Source: Gammaproteobacteria bacterium (GTDB lineage: Bacteria; Pseudomonadota; Gammaproteobacteria; Thiotrichales; Thiotrichaceae). Taken from it: a DNA stretch of 64,000 nucleotides. Both the position numbers and the translations under genes were made by a program. The notes under the pieces were generated by a model, which made no database searches, had not been told where the DNA came from, and saw only the letters and a list, made by a program, of their open reading frames with translations. The stretch spans positions 1-64,000 of the forward strand of contig JAHJJD010000049.1 in NCBI GenBank assembly GCA_018822845.1, read 5' to 3'. This document shows, piece after piece, positions 55,766-64,000 of the stretch. The first letter of the stretch is position 1. Every line of letters begins with the position of its first letter.

Positions 55766-56074
55766 ATGATGAAACGGGTCTACACTTCCGCCACTCCGAT
55801 GATGGCTGGCTTTATCAGGGACGTTCTGGAAAACGCCGGAATCCGCTGCACGCTGAAAAACTATTTCCTCGGCAGTGGCGCAGGCGATTTGCCCATCAAC
55901 GAAACCTGGCCCGAAATCTGGGTAAACGCCAAGGATGAATCCTGCGCCCTGGCCATCATCCGCCTTACCCTGGAAACGCAGGCCAATGCGCCTGCCTGGA
56001 CATGCCCCCAATGCAAAGAACTTATCGAGGGACAATTTCATAGTTGCTGGAAATGCGGTTACACGCCACAATAA
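55766..56074 (+). CDS. DUF2007-type protein with C-terminal zinc ribbon
   Basis: MMKRVYTSATPMMAGFIRDVLENAGIRCTLKNYFLGSGAGDLP; CPQCKELIEGQFHSCWKCG; start uncertain. Confidence 0.78.
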   Translation: MMKRVYTSATPMMAGFIRDVLENAGIRCTLKNYFLGSGAGDLPINETWPEIWVNAKDESCALAIIRLTLETQANAPAWTCPQCKELIEGQFHSCWKCGYTPQ

Positions 56075-56106
56075 TCCTCATAGATTAATTATATCATGGG
56101 GAATCG

Positions 56107-56778
56107 ATGAAATTTTTAGGCATGATTTTGTCTTTTAGTTTAATCACGGGCACAAGCCTGCTTCACGCAGATGACAAGCAGGCTGAAATACTGAATGACC
56201 CGCAAGTCGATACTGTAATCACATTTACGGCTTCAGTCTCCACAGAGACGCTGACGCAATCAAGTGCAGAAACAGCAGCAAGGCAAGGCGACGACAGCAT
56301 CTGGGGAGCTACCGACTACAAACACGGCTTCCAGATTTTCCCGGACAAGCAGTTGCCCCCCGCCCTGAAACTCACCGATACCGAGGGTAAAGCCCACGAC
56401 CTGCAAGACTATCGCGGCAAAGTCGTCCTGCTCAATTTCTGGGGAATACATTGCCCACCTTGCATCAAGGAAATCCCTTCGCTGGAAAACTTGCAGAAAA
56501 AGTTCTCGCCGGATGACTTCGTGGTGCTCAGTGCCAACGTGGGTGAAGGCGAAGAAGAGGTCATGATGTTCCTCGACAACTTCACTACCGGCTACCCGGT
56601 TATGCTTGACCCCAACGGCAGCACACTCAATGACTGGAAACTACAGGCATTCCCTGCCACCTTCATCATCGACCGTGACGGTTACCTGCGGCTGAGCTAC
56701 TCCGGCGGGCTGGAGTGGGACCAACAAGGCGTGGTTGACTTTCTGGCGGCGGAAATGCAGTTGCAGGCAGCGAATTAA
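56107..56778 (+). CDS. TlpA-like redoxin/thioredoxin-family protein
   Basis: Signal peptide; DLQDYRGKVVLLNFWGIHCPPCIKEIPSLENLQKKF. Confidence 0.9.
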   Translation: MKFLGMILSFSLITGTSLLHADDKQAEILNDPQVDTVITFTASVSTETLTQSSAETAARQGDDSIWGATDYKHGFQIFPDKQLPPALKLTDTEGKAHDLQDYRGKVVLLNFWGIHCPPCIKEIPSLENLQKKFSPDDFVVLSANVGEGEEEVMMFLDNFTTGYPVMLDPNGSTLNDWKLQAFPATFIIDRDGYLRLSYSGGLEWDQQGVVDFLAAEMQLQAAN

Positions 56779-56798
56779 ATCGCCACCTGCCTGTCAGC

Positions 56799-58154
56799 TT
56801 ACTCCAAACGTGAGTGCGTGGCTGTCACTACCTCAGCCAGCTCACGTTCAACTTCCTCATCCAGCACAATATCGCCAGTAGTGAGACCGGCATCGGGATC
56901 GTTATAGACATCCAGATCCAGCTTGCCTTCGCTCTTGGCGACAATGGTGGAAACCACTGCGTCGCCCGAAACGTTCACTGCCGTGCGCATCATGTCGAGC
57001 AGACGGTCGACGCCCAGGATCAGGCCGATTCCCTCTATCGGCAAACCAACCTGCGCAAATACCATTGACAGCATGACCAGACCCACTCCCGGCACGCCTG
57101 CTGTGCCGATGGATGCCAGCACCGCCATCGCAATCACGGTCAGGTAGCCACTCATACCCAGTTCCACCCCGTATATATTGGCGATGAAAACGGTCGCCAC
57201 ACCCTGCATCATGGCAGTGCCATCCATATTGATGGTTGCACCAAATGGAACGGTAAAAGAGGCCACCGAATTGTTTACCCCCAGCCGCTCGGTCACAGTA
57301 CGCATGGTGACAGGTATGGTTGCGTTGGAACTGGCCGTGCTGAAGGCAAACACCTGCACATTGCGGATTTTACTGATGAAACGCATGGGGCTAAGGCCGG
57401 AAAAGACTTTCAGCGTCACCATCAGGGTGATGAACAAATGGAACAGCAGGGCGAGAACCAGCACCAGCACGTAACCAATCAACACTTTCAACAGGTCGAA
57501 ACCCAGTTCCGCCATCGCTTTGGCAATCAGGGCGAAGACCGCATAGGGCGCGACGGCCATCACGATCGTCACCATTTTCATCATCACTTCATTGCCGATT
57601 TCAGCGCCTTCAATAAAGCTTCTGGCCTTTTTGCCCACCATCAGGATGCTGATGCCAACCAGAATGGCGAAGAAAATGACCTGCAACATTTCACCATTCA
57701 CCATGGCCGCAATCGGGTTGGTGGGGATGATATTGATGAAAACGTCGGTCAGCGGCGGTGCTTCCTTGCCGCTAAAGCTGGAGTCGGTGCTGGCCTGCAT
57801 GCCCTGGCCAATACCCGCCGTTACCGCAAACAGGATTGCTGTCGCAATCGCCACCGCCGTGGTCAGGATGTACAGGGCGAATGATTTGACGCCGACCCGC
57901 CCCAGGGTATTCAGGTTGCCTATGCCGCATACCCCACAAATCAGCGAGAACAGCACCAGCGGTACAACCAGCATCTTCAGGGCGTTGACGAACATCTTGC
58001 CAACCACCTGGAACAGGCCATCGACAATATAGACATTGATGAAACTGCCGGGTGCATTCAGCCCCGTATAGTTGATGAACAGGCCGACGATAATGCCGAG
58101 CGCCATGCCCATCAGCACCTTGGCGGTCAGGCTGACTTTGGTGGGTTGATCCAT
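56799..58154 (-). CDS. Dicarboxylate/amino acid:cation symporter
   Basis: MDQPTKVSLTAKVLMGMALGIIVGLFI; FSTASSNATIPVTMRTVTERLGVNNSVASFTVPFGATINMDGTAMMQG. Confidence 0.94.
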   Translation of the reverse strand: MDQPTKVSLTAKVLMGMALGIIVGLFINYTGLNAPGSFINVYIVDGLFQVVGKMFVNALKMLVVPLVLFSLICGVCGIGNLNTLGRVGVKSFALYILTTAVAIATAILFAVTAGIGQGMQASTDSSFSGKEAPPLTDVFINIIPTNPIAAMVNGEMLQVIFFAILVGISILMVGKKARSFIEGAEIGNEVMMKMVTIVMAVAPYAVFALIAKAMAELGFDLLKVLIGYVLVLVLALLFHLFITLMVTLKVFSGLSPMRFISKIRNVQVFAFSTASSNATIPVTMRTVTERLGVNNSVASFTVPFGATINMDGTAMMQGVATVFIANIYGVELGMSGYLTVIAMAVLASIGTAGVPGVGLVMLSMVFAQVGLPIEGIGLILGVDRLLDMMRTAVNVSGDAVVSTIVAKSEGKLDLDVYNDPDAGLTTGDIVLDEEVERELAEVVTATHSRLE

Positions 58155-58331
58155 GCGTAACTCCTCTGCGTTTTTACTGGTGGTGTTAATTGTAGGCGTA
58201 AAGGGGAAGCAGTCTGGCATTTATAGGGGTGGGGGACAAATTTACCGATGTTGCGCACAGCTTCCCGAAGTAGCGAAACAGCCCGCAACCTGCTACGCTT
58301 TCCGCCTCCTAAAGGATTGCCAGATACAGCC

Positions 58332-60479
58332 ATGACGCCAAGAAAAATACTCATTACCAGCGCCCTCCCCTATGCCAACGGCCCGATCCATATCGGCCAC
58401 ATGGTCGAATATATCCAGACCGACATTTGGGCGAGATTCCAGCGACTGCGTGGCAATGAATGCTATTACGTGTGTGCCGACGATACCCACGGCACGCCCA
58501 TCATGCTGCGCGCCCAGCAGGAAGGCATCACCCCGGAGCAACTGATTGCCCGCATGGGTGAGGAACACAGGCGTGATTTTGCCGGTTTCAACATTGGCTT
58601 CGACAACTACTACAGCACGCATTCCGACGAAAACCGTTACTTCGCCGAATTCATCTACAAGGCAGCACGTGACAACGGGCATATTGAGCAGCGCACCATC
58701 CGCCAGGCTTACGATGAGCAGGCGAAAATGTTCCTGCCCGACCGCTTCATCAAGGGTGAATGCCCACGCTGTGGTGCTGCCGACCAGTACGGTGACAACT
58801 GCGAAGTGTGTGGCGCGACCTATTCCCCTACTGACCTGAAAAATGCCGTTTCCGCCATTTCTGGCACAACGCCGGTTGAAAAGGAAACCGAACACTATTT
58901 CTTCAAGCTGGGGCATTTCGAAGCCTTCCTGCGCGAGTTCCTCGCCAGCGGTGCAGTGCAGAAGGAAATCGCCAACAAACAGATGGAATGGTTTGAGTCC
59001 GACAACGGCCTGAGCGACTGGGACGTTTCCCGCGACGCGCCTTACTGGGGTTTCAAAATCCCCGATACCGACGACAAGTATTTCTACGTATGGCTGGATG
59101 CGCCAATCGGCTACCTGGCCAGCTTCCGCAATCTGTGCGACCGCACCGGGCTGGATTTCGATGCTTTCTGGAAAGCAGATTCCAGCGCGGAAGTGCACCA
59201 CTTTATCGGCAAGGACATCGCTTATTTCCACACCCTGTTCTGGCCTGCGCTGCTGCATGGTGCCGGTTTCCGTACCCCGACAGCGGTCAACTGTCACGGT
59301 TTCCTGACCGTCAATGGCGCGAAAATGTCCAAGTCGCGCGGCACGTTCATTCAGGCAGAAAGCTACCTCAAACACCTGAACCCCGAATGGCTGCGTTACT
59401 ATTACGCCAGCAAACTCAGCAATGGCGTGGATGACATCGACCTCAGCCTTGAGGATTTCGTCGCGCGGGTCAACAGCGATCTGGTCGGCAAGGTCGTCAA
59501 CATTGCCTCGCGTTGCGCCGGTTTCATCAATAAGCGCTTTGCCAGCAAACTGTCTGATGCGCTACCGAATAACGAACTTTATCAAGAGTTTAGCAATTCG
59601 TCCGAACGTATTGCCGAACTTTACGAAAACCGTCGTTACAATCAGGCGATGCGTGAAATCATGGCACTGGCTGACAAAGCCAACCAGTACGTCGATGAGC
59701 AAAAACCGTGGGTACTGGCGAAAGACCCGGAAAAGCAGGCTGAAGTGCAGGATGTCTGTACGCAGGGCATCAACATGTTCCGCGCCATCGTCTCTTACCT
59801 CAAACCGGTGCTGCCGCAACTGGCGGCGGATGCGGAAAGTTTCCTGAATGCAGGGGAACTGAGCTGGACAAGCGTCGCCCAGCCGCTGCTGGGGCAGGAC
59901 ATTGCCACTTTCAAAGCCCTGATGACCCGTGTTGAGCCAGCAATGGTAGCAGCCATGATCGAAGACAATGCTTCGACTCCGCTCAGCAACCGTACTTCGA
60001 CTCCGCCCCATGCTTCGACTCCGCTCAGCAACCGTACTTCGACTCCGAGCAACCGGGCAGAAGATGAGCGTTCCCTGAGCGTTAGCACTGACCGTTCCCT
60101 GAGCGGAGTCGAAGGGAACATAACTGGCCCGCTGGCAGACGATCCCGTCGGCCCCACCATCGAATACGACGATTTCGCCAAAATTGACCTGCGCGTTGCT
60201 AAAATCATTAAAGCCGAACACGTCAAAGGCGCAGACAAGCTGGTACAACTGACCCTTGATCTGGGCGGCGAAACCCGCAATGTATTCGCGGGCATCAAAT
60301 CAGCGTATGATCCTGCCGATCTGGAAGGTCGCCTGACCGTAATGGTCGCCAACCTTGCCCCGCGCAAGATGCGTTTCGGCGTATCGGAAGGCATGGTACT
60401 GGCAGCAGGCCCCGGCGGCAGTGACCTGTTCATTCTGACCCCAGACAGCGGCGCAGCCCCTGGAATGCGCGTGAAGTAA
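58332..60479 (+). CDS. metG: Methionyl-tRNA synthetase with C-terminal tRNA-binding domain
   Basis: [43 protein letters not shown] motif; [28 protein letters not shown]. Confidence 0.98.
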   Translation: MTPRKILITSALPYANGPIHIGHMVEYIQTDIWARFQRLRGNECYYVCADDTHGTPIMLRAQQEGITPEQLIARMGEEHRRDFAGFNIGFDNYYSTHSDENRYFAEFIYKAARDNGHIEQRTIRQAYDEQAKMFLPDRFIKGECPRCGAADQYGDNCEVCGATYSPTDLKNAVSAISGTTPVEKETEHYFFKLGHFEAFLREFLASGAVQKEIANKQMEWFESDNGLSDWDVSRDAPYWGFKIPDTDDKYFYVWLDAPIGYLASFRNLCDRTGLDFDAFWKADSSAEVHHFIGKDIAYFHTLFWPALLHGAGFRTPTAVNCHGFLTVNGAKMSKSRGTFIQAESYLKHLNPEWLRYYYASKLSNGVDDIDLSLEDFVARVNSDLVGKVVNIASRCAGFINKRFASKLSDALPNNELYQEFSNSSERIAELYENRRYNQAMREIMALADKANQYVDEQKPWVLAKDPEKQAEVQDVCTQGINMFRAIVSYLKPVLPQLAADAESFLNAGELSWTSVAQPLLGQDIATFKALMTRVEPAMVAAMIEDNASTPLSNRTSTPPHASTPLSNRTSTPSNRAEDERSLSVSTDRSLSGVEGNITGPLADDPVGPTIEYDDFAKIDLRVAKIIKAEHVKGADKLVQLTLDLGGETRNVFAGIKSAYDPADLEGRLTVMVANLAPRKMRFGVSEGMVLAAGPGGSDLFILTPDSGAAPGMRVK
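59968..60119. repeat. Direct and inverted palindromic repeats in the metG linker
   Basis: 38-nt identical direct repeat at 59968-60005 and 60010-60047 (atgcttcgactccgctcagcaaccgtacttcgactccg), then inverted ctgagcggagtcgaag. Confidence 0.9.
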
Positions 60480-60500
60480 CCATAACGCCAGAAGACCATA

Positions 60501-62750
60501 GTGATGTTAGGGAACCTGTTCAAGCCGAAATGGCAACACACGGACGCGAAAGTACGCATCCAGGCGCTGGACTCGCTGGCTGGCGACAGCGTGGAAATGA
60601 TCAAGCTGGCGCAAACCGACCCGCACAGCACAGTGCGCATGGAAGCTGTCGTTCGCCTGACCCATCTGCCCACACTGGTGCAGCTTGGCCATGCCGCCGG
60701 TTCCATCGGTGAGCGCGCCCGCCAGCGGCTCATCGGCCTTGCTTCCAGCGACCACCATCATGACCATTTGCTGGCTGATGTTTTCCACTGGTTGCAAAAT
60801 CCTGCCCTGCTGCGCAGCATCGCCCGCGACCCCATGCGTGGCATCAAGCTGCGCCATCACGCCATCGGCGTACTGGAAGATCAGGAACTGCTGTTTACCA
60901 TCGCCAACAACGAAACATCCAGGGAAATCCAGTTTCTGGCTGCCAGCCGCATCAGCGACCTGGACCAACTGAAAACACTGGAAAAGACCCACGGCAAGAA
61001 TAACAAGCGCCTGCGCCAACTCCTCAAGGAACGCATGGAGCAGGAGCAGAAACAGCAGCAACAGCAAGCCCACATCGAAAACCTGTGCAGCGAAGCCGAA
61101 ACGCTGGGCAAAAACAGCAGCTGGGAACAGGACAAAACCCGCGCCCGCGTCCTCCAGCAAAGCTGGAACCAGATAGCGAAGCAGGCAGACACCAGCCAGC
61201 AACAACGTTTTGACAGCGCACTGGAAGAGTTCCGCCAACGTCTGGCCGTTTACACAGCCGAACAAGCTGAACGCAACCGCCTGCGCGCAGAACAGGAAGC
61301 AGAACAGGCTCGCCTGCAAGCCGAAGCCCAATTGCTGGCAGAACAGGCCGCCCAGGCCGAACGTGAAAGACTCGAACAAACACAACAACAACAGGCTGAA
61401 GAACGCAGACGCATCAAGCAGCAGCAGGAACAACGGGAAGAAGCCTTAAAAAACCTGCATAATGACCTGAAAAAACTGGAATCCCTCCTTGAGGAAGAGC
61501 AGTACGGTGAAGCCATCGACCTGCATAACCACTTCACACAGCGCATCAAGGAAACACCTGACTTACCCGGCAAGGACAAGGCATTCTTCCATCGCCGCAT
61601 CCAGATGCTCGCCCCCTACATCCACGAATTGCAGGACTGGCGTCGCTGGGGCACTGATCAGGTACGCAAGCAACTGATTGAAACTGCCGAACACCTGCGC
61701 ACAGACGATGGGCTTGACCCGGTAGAACGCGCCAAGCAAGTACAGGCGCTGCGCGATGAATGGCGCAAGCTTGCCCACATGGAGCCCGGCCAGCAACGCG
61801 CCCTATGGAAAGAATTTGACGCCAATGCCAGCGCCGCTTACGAGCCCAGCAAACAGCATTTCAATGAACAGGCGCAGCAACGCGAAGCCAACCTTGCCGC
61901 CCGCAACCAACTCTGCGCCCAACTGGAAACCCTGGAAACGGCGACCGACTGGGAAAATGTCGACTGGCGCACCTTGCAAGCCGAGGTCAACAAACTGCGC
62001 AAGCAGTGGAAGACTGCCGGGAATATCAACCACAAGGACTGGAAACAGGTAAACCAGCGCTTCAACGCCGCCATGGACATGCTGGAAAGCCACTTCAAGG
62101 TTGAACGTGAGCGCAACTGGCAGGAACGTGCACAACTGGTCACTGAAGCCCAGGCACTGCTGGAAAACGCTGATACCCAGCAAGCCATTGAGCAAGCCAA
62201 GGAATTGCAGTCACACTGGCAGATTACCCTGGCCTCCCGCCCCGCTGACGAACAGCGCCTGTGGAAACAGTTCCGTGAGCCGATCGACGCACTGTTTGCC
62301 CGCTCCCGTGAAGAGCGCCAGCAGAAACGCGCTGAATACGATTCCCATCAGGCCGAAGCTGCCCGTCTGGAAGCCGAGAAACGTCAACGCGAACTGGAAC
62401 GCCAGCAACAAAAGCAGGCAGAACTGGCTGCGCTGACCGAACAATCCGCCGCGCAGAAACAGGCGGACACTGATCCGGCCATTCAGGCTGACAATCAGGC
62501 CAAAGGTGAACAACTGTGCATGCAGATGGAAATCCTGCTGGAACTCGACACCCCAACCGAATTCCAGAAAGCGCGCATGCAATACCAGCTAGCCAAACTG
62601 TCAGAAGCCATGCTCAGCCGTAAGGAAACAGCCAGCCCGGCAAGCCAGGCGCTGGATCTGTTGAAACAGTGGTATGCATTGGGCGGAATGCCAGCAGACG
62701 CATTTGCCAGCCAGACCGCCCGCATCGAAACAATCAGGCAGGTTCTGTAG
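60501..62750 (+). CDS. DUF349 domain-containing protein
   Basis: Long coiled-coil Gln/Glu-rich protein with repeated W-centred modules (DWENVDWRTLQAEVNKLRKQWKTAGNINHKDWKQVNQRFNAAMD). Confidence 0.85.
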   Translation: MMLGNLFKPKWQHTDAKVRIQALDSLAGDSVEMIKLAQTDPHSTVRMEAVVRLTHLPTLVQLGHAAGSIGERARQRLIGLASSDHHHDHLLADVFHWLQNPALLRSIARDPMRGIKLRHHAIGVLEDQELLFTIANNETSREIQFLAASRISDLDQLKTLEKTHGKNNKRLRQLLKERMEQEQKQQQQQAHIENLCSEAETLGKNSSWEQDKTRARVLQQSWNQIAKQADTSQQQRFDSALEEFRQRLAVYTAEQAERNRLRAEQEAEQARLQAEAQLLAEQAAQAERERLEQTQQQQAEERRRIKQQQEQREEALKNLHNDLKKLESLLEEEQYGEAIDLHNHFTQRIKETPDLPGKDKAFFHRRIQMLAPYIHELQDWRRWGTDQVRKQLIETAEHLRTDDGLDPVERAKQVQALRDEWRKLAHMEPGQQRALWKEFDANASAAYEPSKQHFNEQAQQREANLAARNQLCAQLETLETATDWENVDWRTLQAEVNKLRKQWKTAGNINHKDWKQVNQRFNAAMDMLESHFKVERERNWQERAQLVTEAQALLENADTQQAIEQAKELQSHWQITLASRPADEQRLWKQFREPIDALFARSREERQQKRAEYDSHQAEAARLEAEKRQRELERQQQKQAELAALTEQSAAQKQADTDPAIQADNQAKGEQLCMQMEILLELDTPTEFQKARMQYQLAKLSEAMLSRKETASPASQALDLLKQWYALGGMPADAFASQTARIETIRQVL

Positions 62751-63666
62751 AAGAATCTGCCACCTCTTCCCCGTTAAAACAGCGCATCAGGTCAGCCAGC
62801 ATGCGGCTGACTTCGCCTGTCATCAGCGCGAACTCGATGTCCAGCTTTTCTGCATGAGACTGTGGGTCAGCATCCTTGAGGCTTTCTTCCAGCACATCCA
62901 GGAAACGCACCCGGCGGATACCCAGATCGTCGCCCAGGATGAAACTGATTTTCTCATCCCACACCAGCCCCAGTTTTGAAACCATCTTGCCTGCCGCCAG
63001 ATTGGCCTGTACTTCTTCTGCCGTGAGCTCGTGGCGCTTGAATACCGCCACACTTTGCTCTTCACCCTGACTGCGCAACTCGCAATCTTCACCGAGGGCA
63101 AACGGGGCAGGCAGACTGCTTTCATCCGCCAGCCATTGCGTCATCAGACTGGCCGGGCTGCTATCGGTCTTGGGGGGAACCACTGGCAAACTGCCAATGG
63201 TACTGCGCAGCAAATGGGTCAGGCGCTCACCCTGCGTATTGGAAGAAGTATTGATCACCATCCAGCCGTGCTGTGGATCAATCCATGCATCAATCTTTTT
63301 GGTACGGGTGAAAGCCTGCGGGAGTAATTCAAATTCGATTTCGTCGCGCAAATCCTGTTTCTCGCGCTTGCCGATCTTGCGCCCTTCCTTTTCCTCGATT
63401 TCGGCGACGGTGGCATCCAGCTCTTCACGGATGACAGAAGCAGGCAGCATCCGCTCCTGATGTCCCAGTGTCAGCAGCAGGTAGCCGTTGGCTGCGTGCA
63501 CCAACTGATCGCTGTTTCTGCCGAAGGGAGAAGTCCAGCCGGAATTTTCGCGCTGTTCCTTGCCACAACCCTGGAATGGCCGTGATTCCAGCGCTTCATG
63601 CAATTCTTCGGGGGAAAGGGTGAACTCGCTGCTGAACTGGAGCAGGTACAGGTTTTTAAACCACAT
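62734..63666 (-). CDS. rdgC: Recombination-associated protein RdgC
   Basis: MWFKNLYLLQFSSEFTLSPEELHEALESRPFQGCGKEQRENSGWTSPFG. Confidence 0.95.
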   Translation of the reverse strand: MWFKNLYLLQFSSEFTLSPEELHEALESRPFQGCGKEQRENSGWTSPFGRNSDQLVHAANGYLLLTLGHQERMLPASVIREELDATVAEIEEKEGRKIGKREKQDLRDEIEFELLPQAFTRTKKIDAWIDPQHGWMVINTSSNTQGERLTHLLRSTIGSLPVVPPKTDSSPASLMTQWLADESSLPAPFALGEDCELRSQGEEQSVAVFKRHELTAEEVQANLAAGKMVSKLGLVWDEKISFILGDDLGIRRVRFLDVLEESLKDADPQSHAEKLDIEFALMTGEVSRMLADLMRCFNGEEVADSSTEPA

Positions 63667-63725
63667 GGCACGGCCTTTTATTGATTAAGTGGAAGCCGGA
63701 TTATGCCGGAGAACACCCCCCAAAC

Positions 63726-64000
63726 TCAAACAAACGGTATTGTGCCAAAGCTGCTCCATGGGTTACCACAGCGTAACCAGTTCTGCGCCAATGAGCCATA
63801 TACGGCGCGGTAATCCTGGGTAACGTGCAGGTTGCCACCTGCATCCAGCTCGTTCAGGCGCGGCGCATCGCCGTAGATGCCGCCACGTACCTTGCCACCC
63901 ATCACCAGTTGCACAGAAGCGCTACCATGATCAGTGCCACCCCCGTGATTTTCCTGTACCCGGCGACCAAACTCTGAATAGGTCACGAGCAGCACATCAT
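63726..64000 (-). CDS. DUF1501 family protein, C-terminal part (5' end beyond the window)
   Basis: LLVTYSEFGRRVQENHGGGTDHGSASVQLVMGGKVRGGIYGDAPRL. Confidence 0.85.
   Translation of the reverse strand, partial: DVLLVTYSEFGRRVQENHGGGTDHGSASVQLVMGGKVRGGIYGDAPRLNELDAGGNLHVTQDYRAVYGSLAQNWLRCGNPWSSFGTIPFV

Overview
The window is gammaproteobacterial chromosome, probably from a Thiothrix-like sulfur oxidiser (inferred from gene content, not proven). Most of it is housekeeping: guaA/guaB; xseA; the thrS-infC-rpmI-rplT-pheS-pheT-ihfA-merR cluster with tRNA-Pro and tRNA-Val; a fused sulfate adenylyltransferase/APS kinase; serS; glcDEF; tgt; phoB; hflK-hflC-hisZ-purA-tcdA; dcd and mrp; metG; and rdgC. 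A roughly 15.7-kb segment between mrp and metG carries a complete type I restriction-modification locus (hsdM, hsdS, hsdR plus accessory genes).

Main points of interest: (1) dcd (dCTP deaminase) is interrupted in frame by an apparently complete 378-aa intein with an HNH endonuclease domain, placed beside the catalytic Ser/Arg motif. (2) A REP-associated (RAYT/Y1) transposase sits between hsdM and hsdS. Four identical perfect 28-bp palindromes (GTAGGGGCAATTCATGAATTGCCCCTAC) lie around and inside it. The first supplies both the hsdM stop codon and the putative RAYT start codon. (3) The GTAGGGGC...GCCCCTAC framework recurs elsewhere with different, internally complementary cores. (4) Other palindromic repeats are accommodated in frame in an RpfE-family gene, at the N-terminus of tcdA and in the metG linker. 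(5) Smaller leads include a probable AUC start codon for infC, a candidate structured sRNA, a 25-codon membrane microprotein and a pheST attenuator-like terminator with no Phe leader. All homology calls come from recognising sequence motifs; no database search was run.
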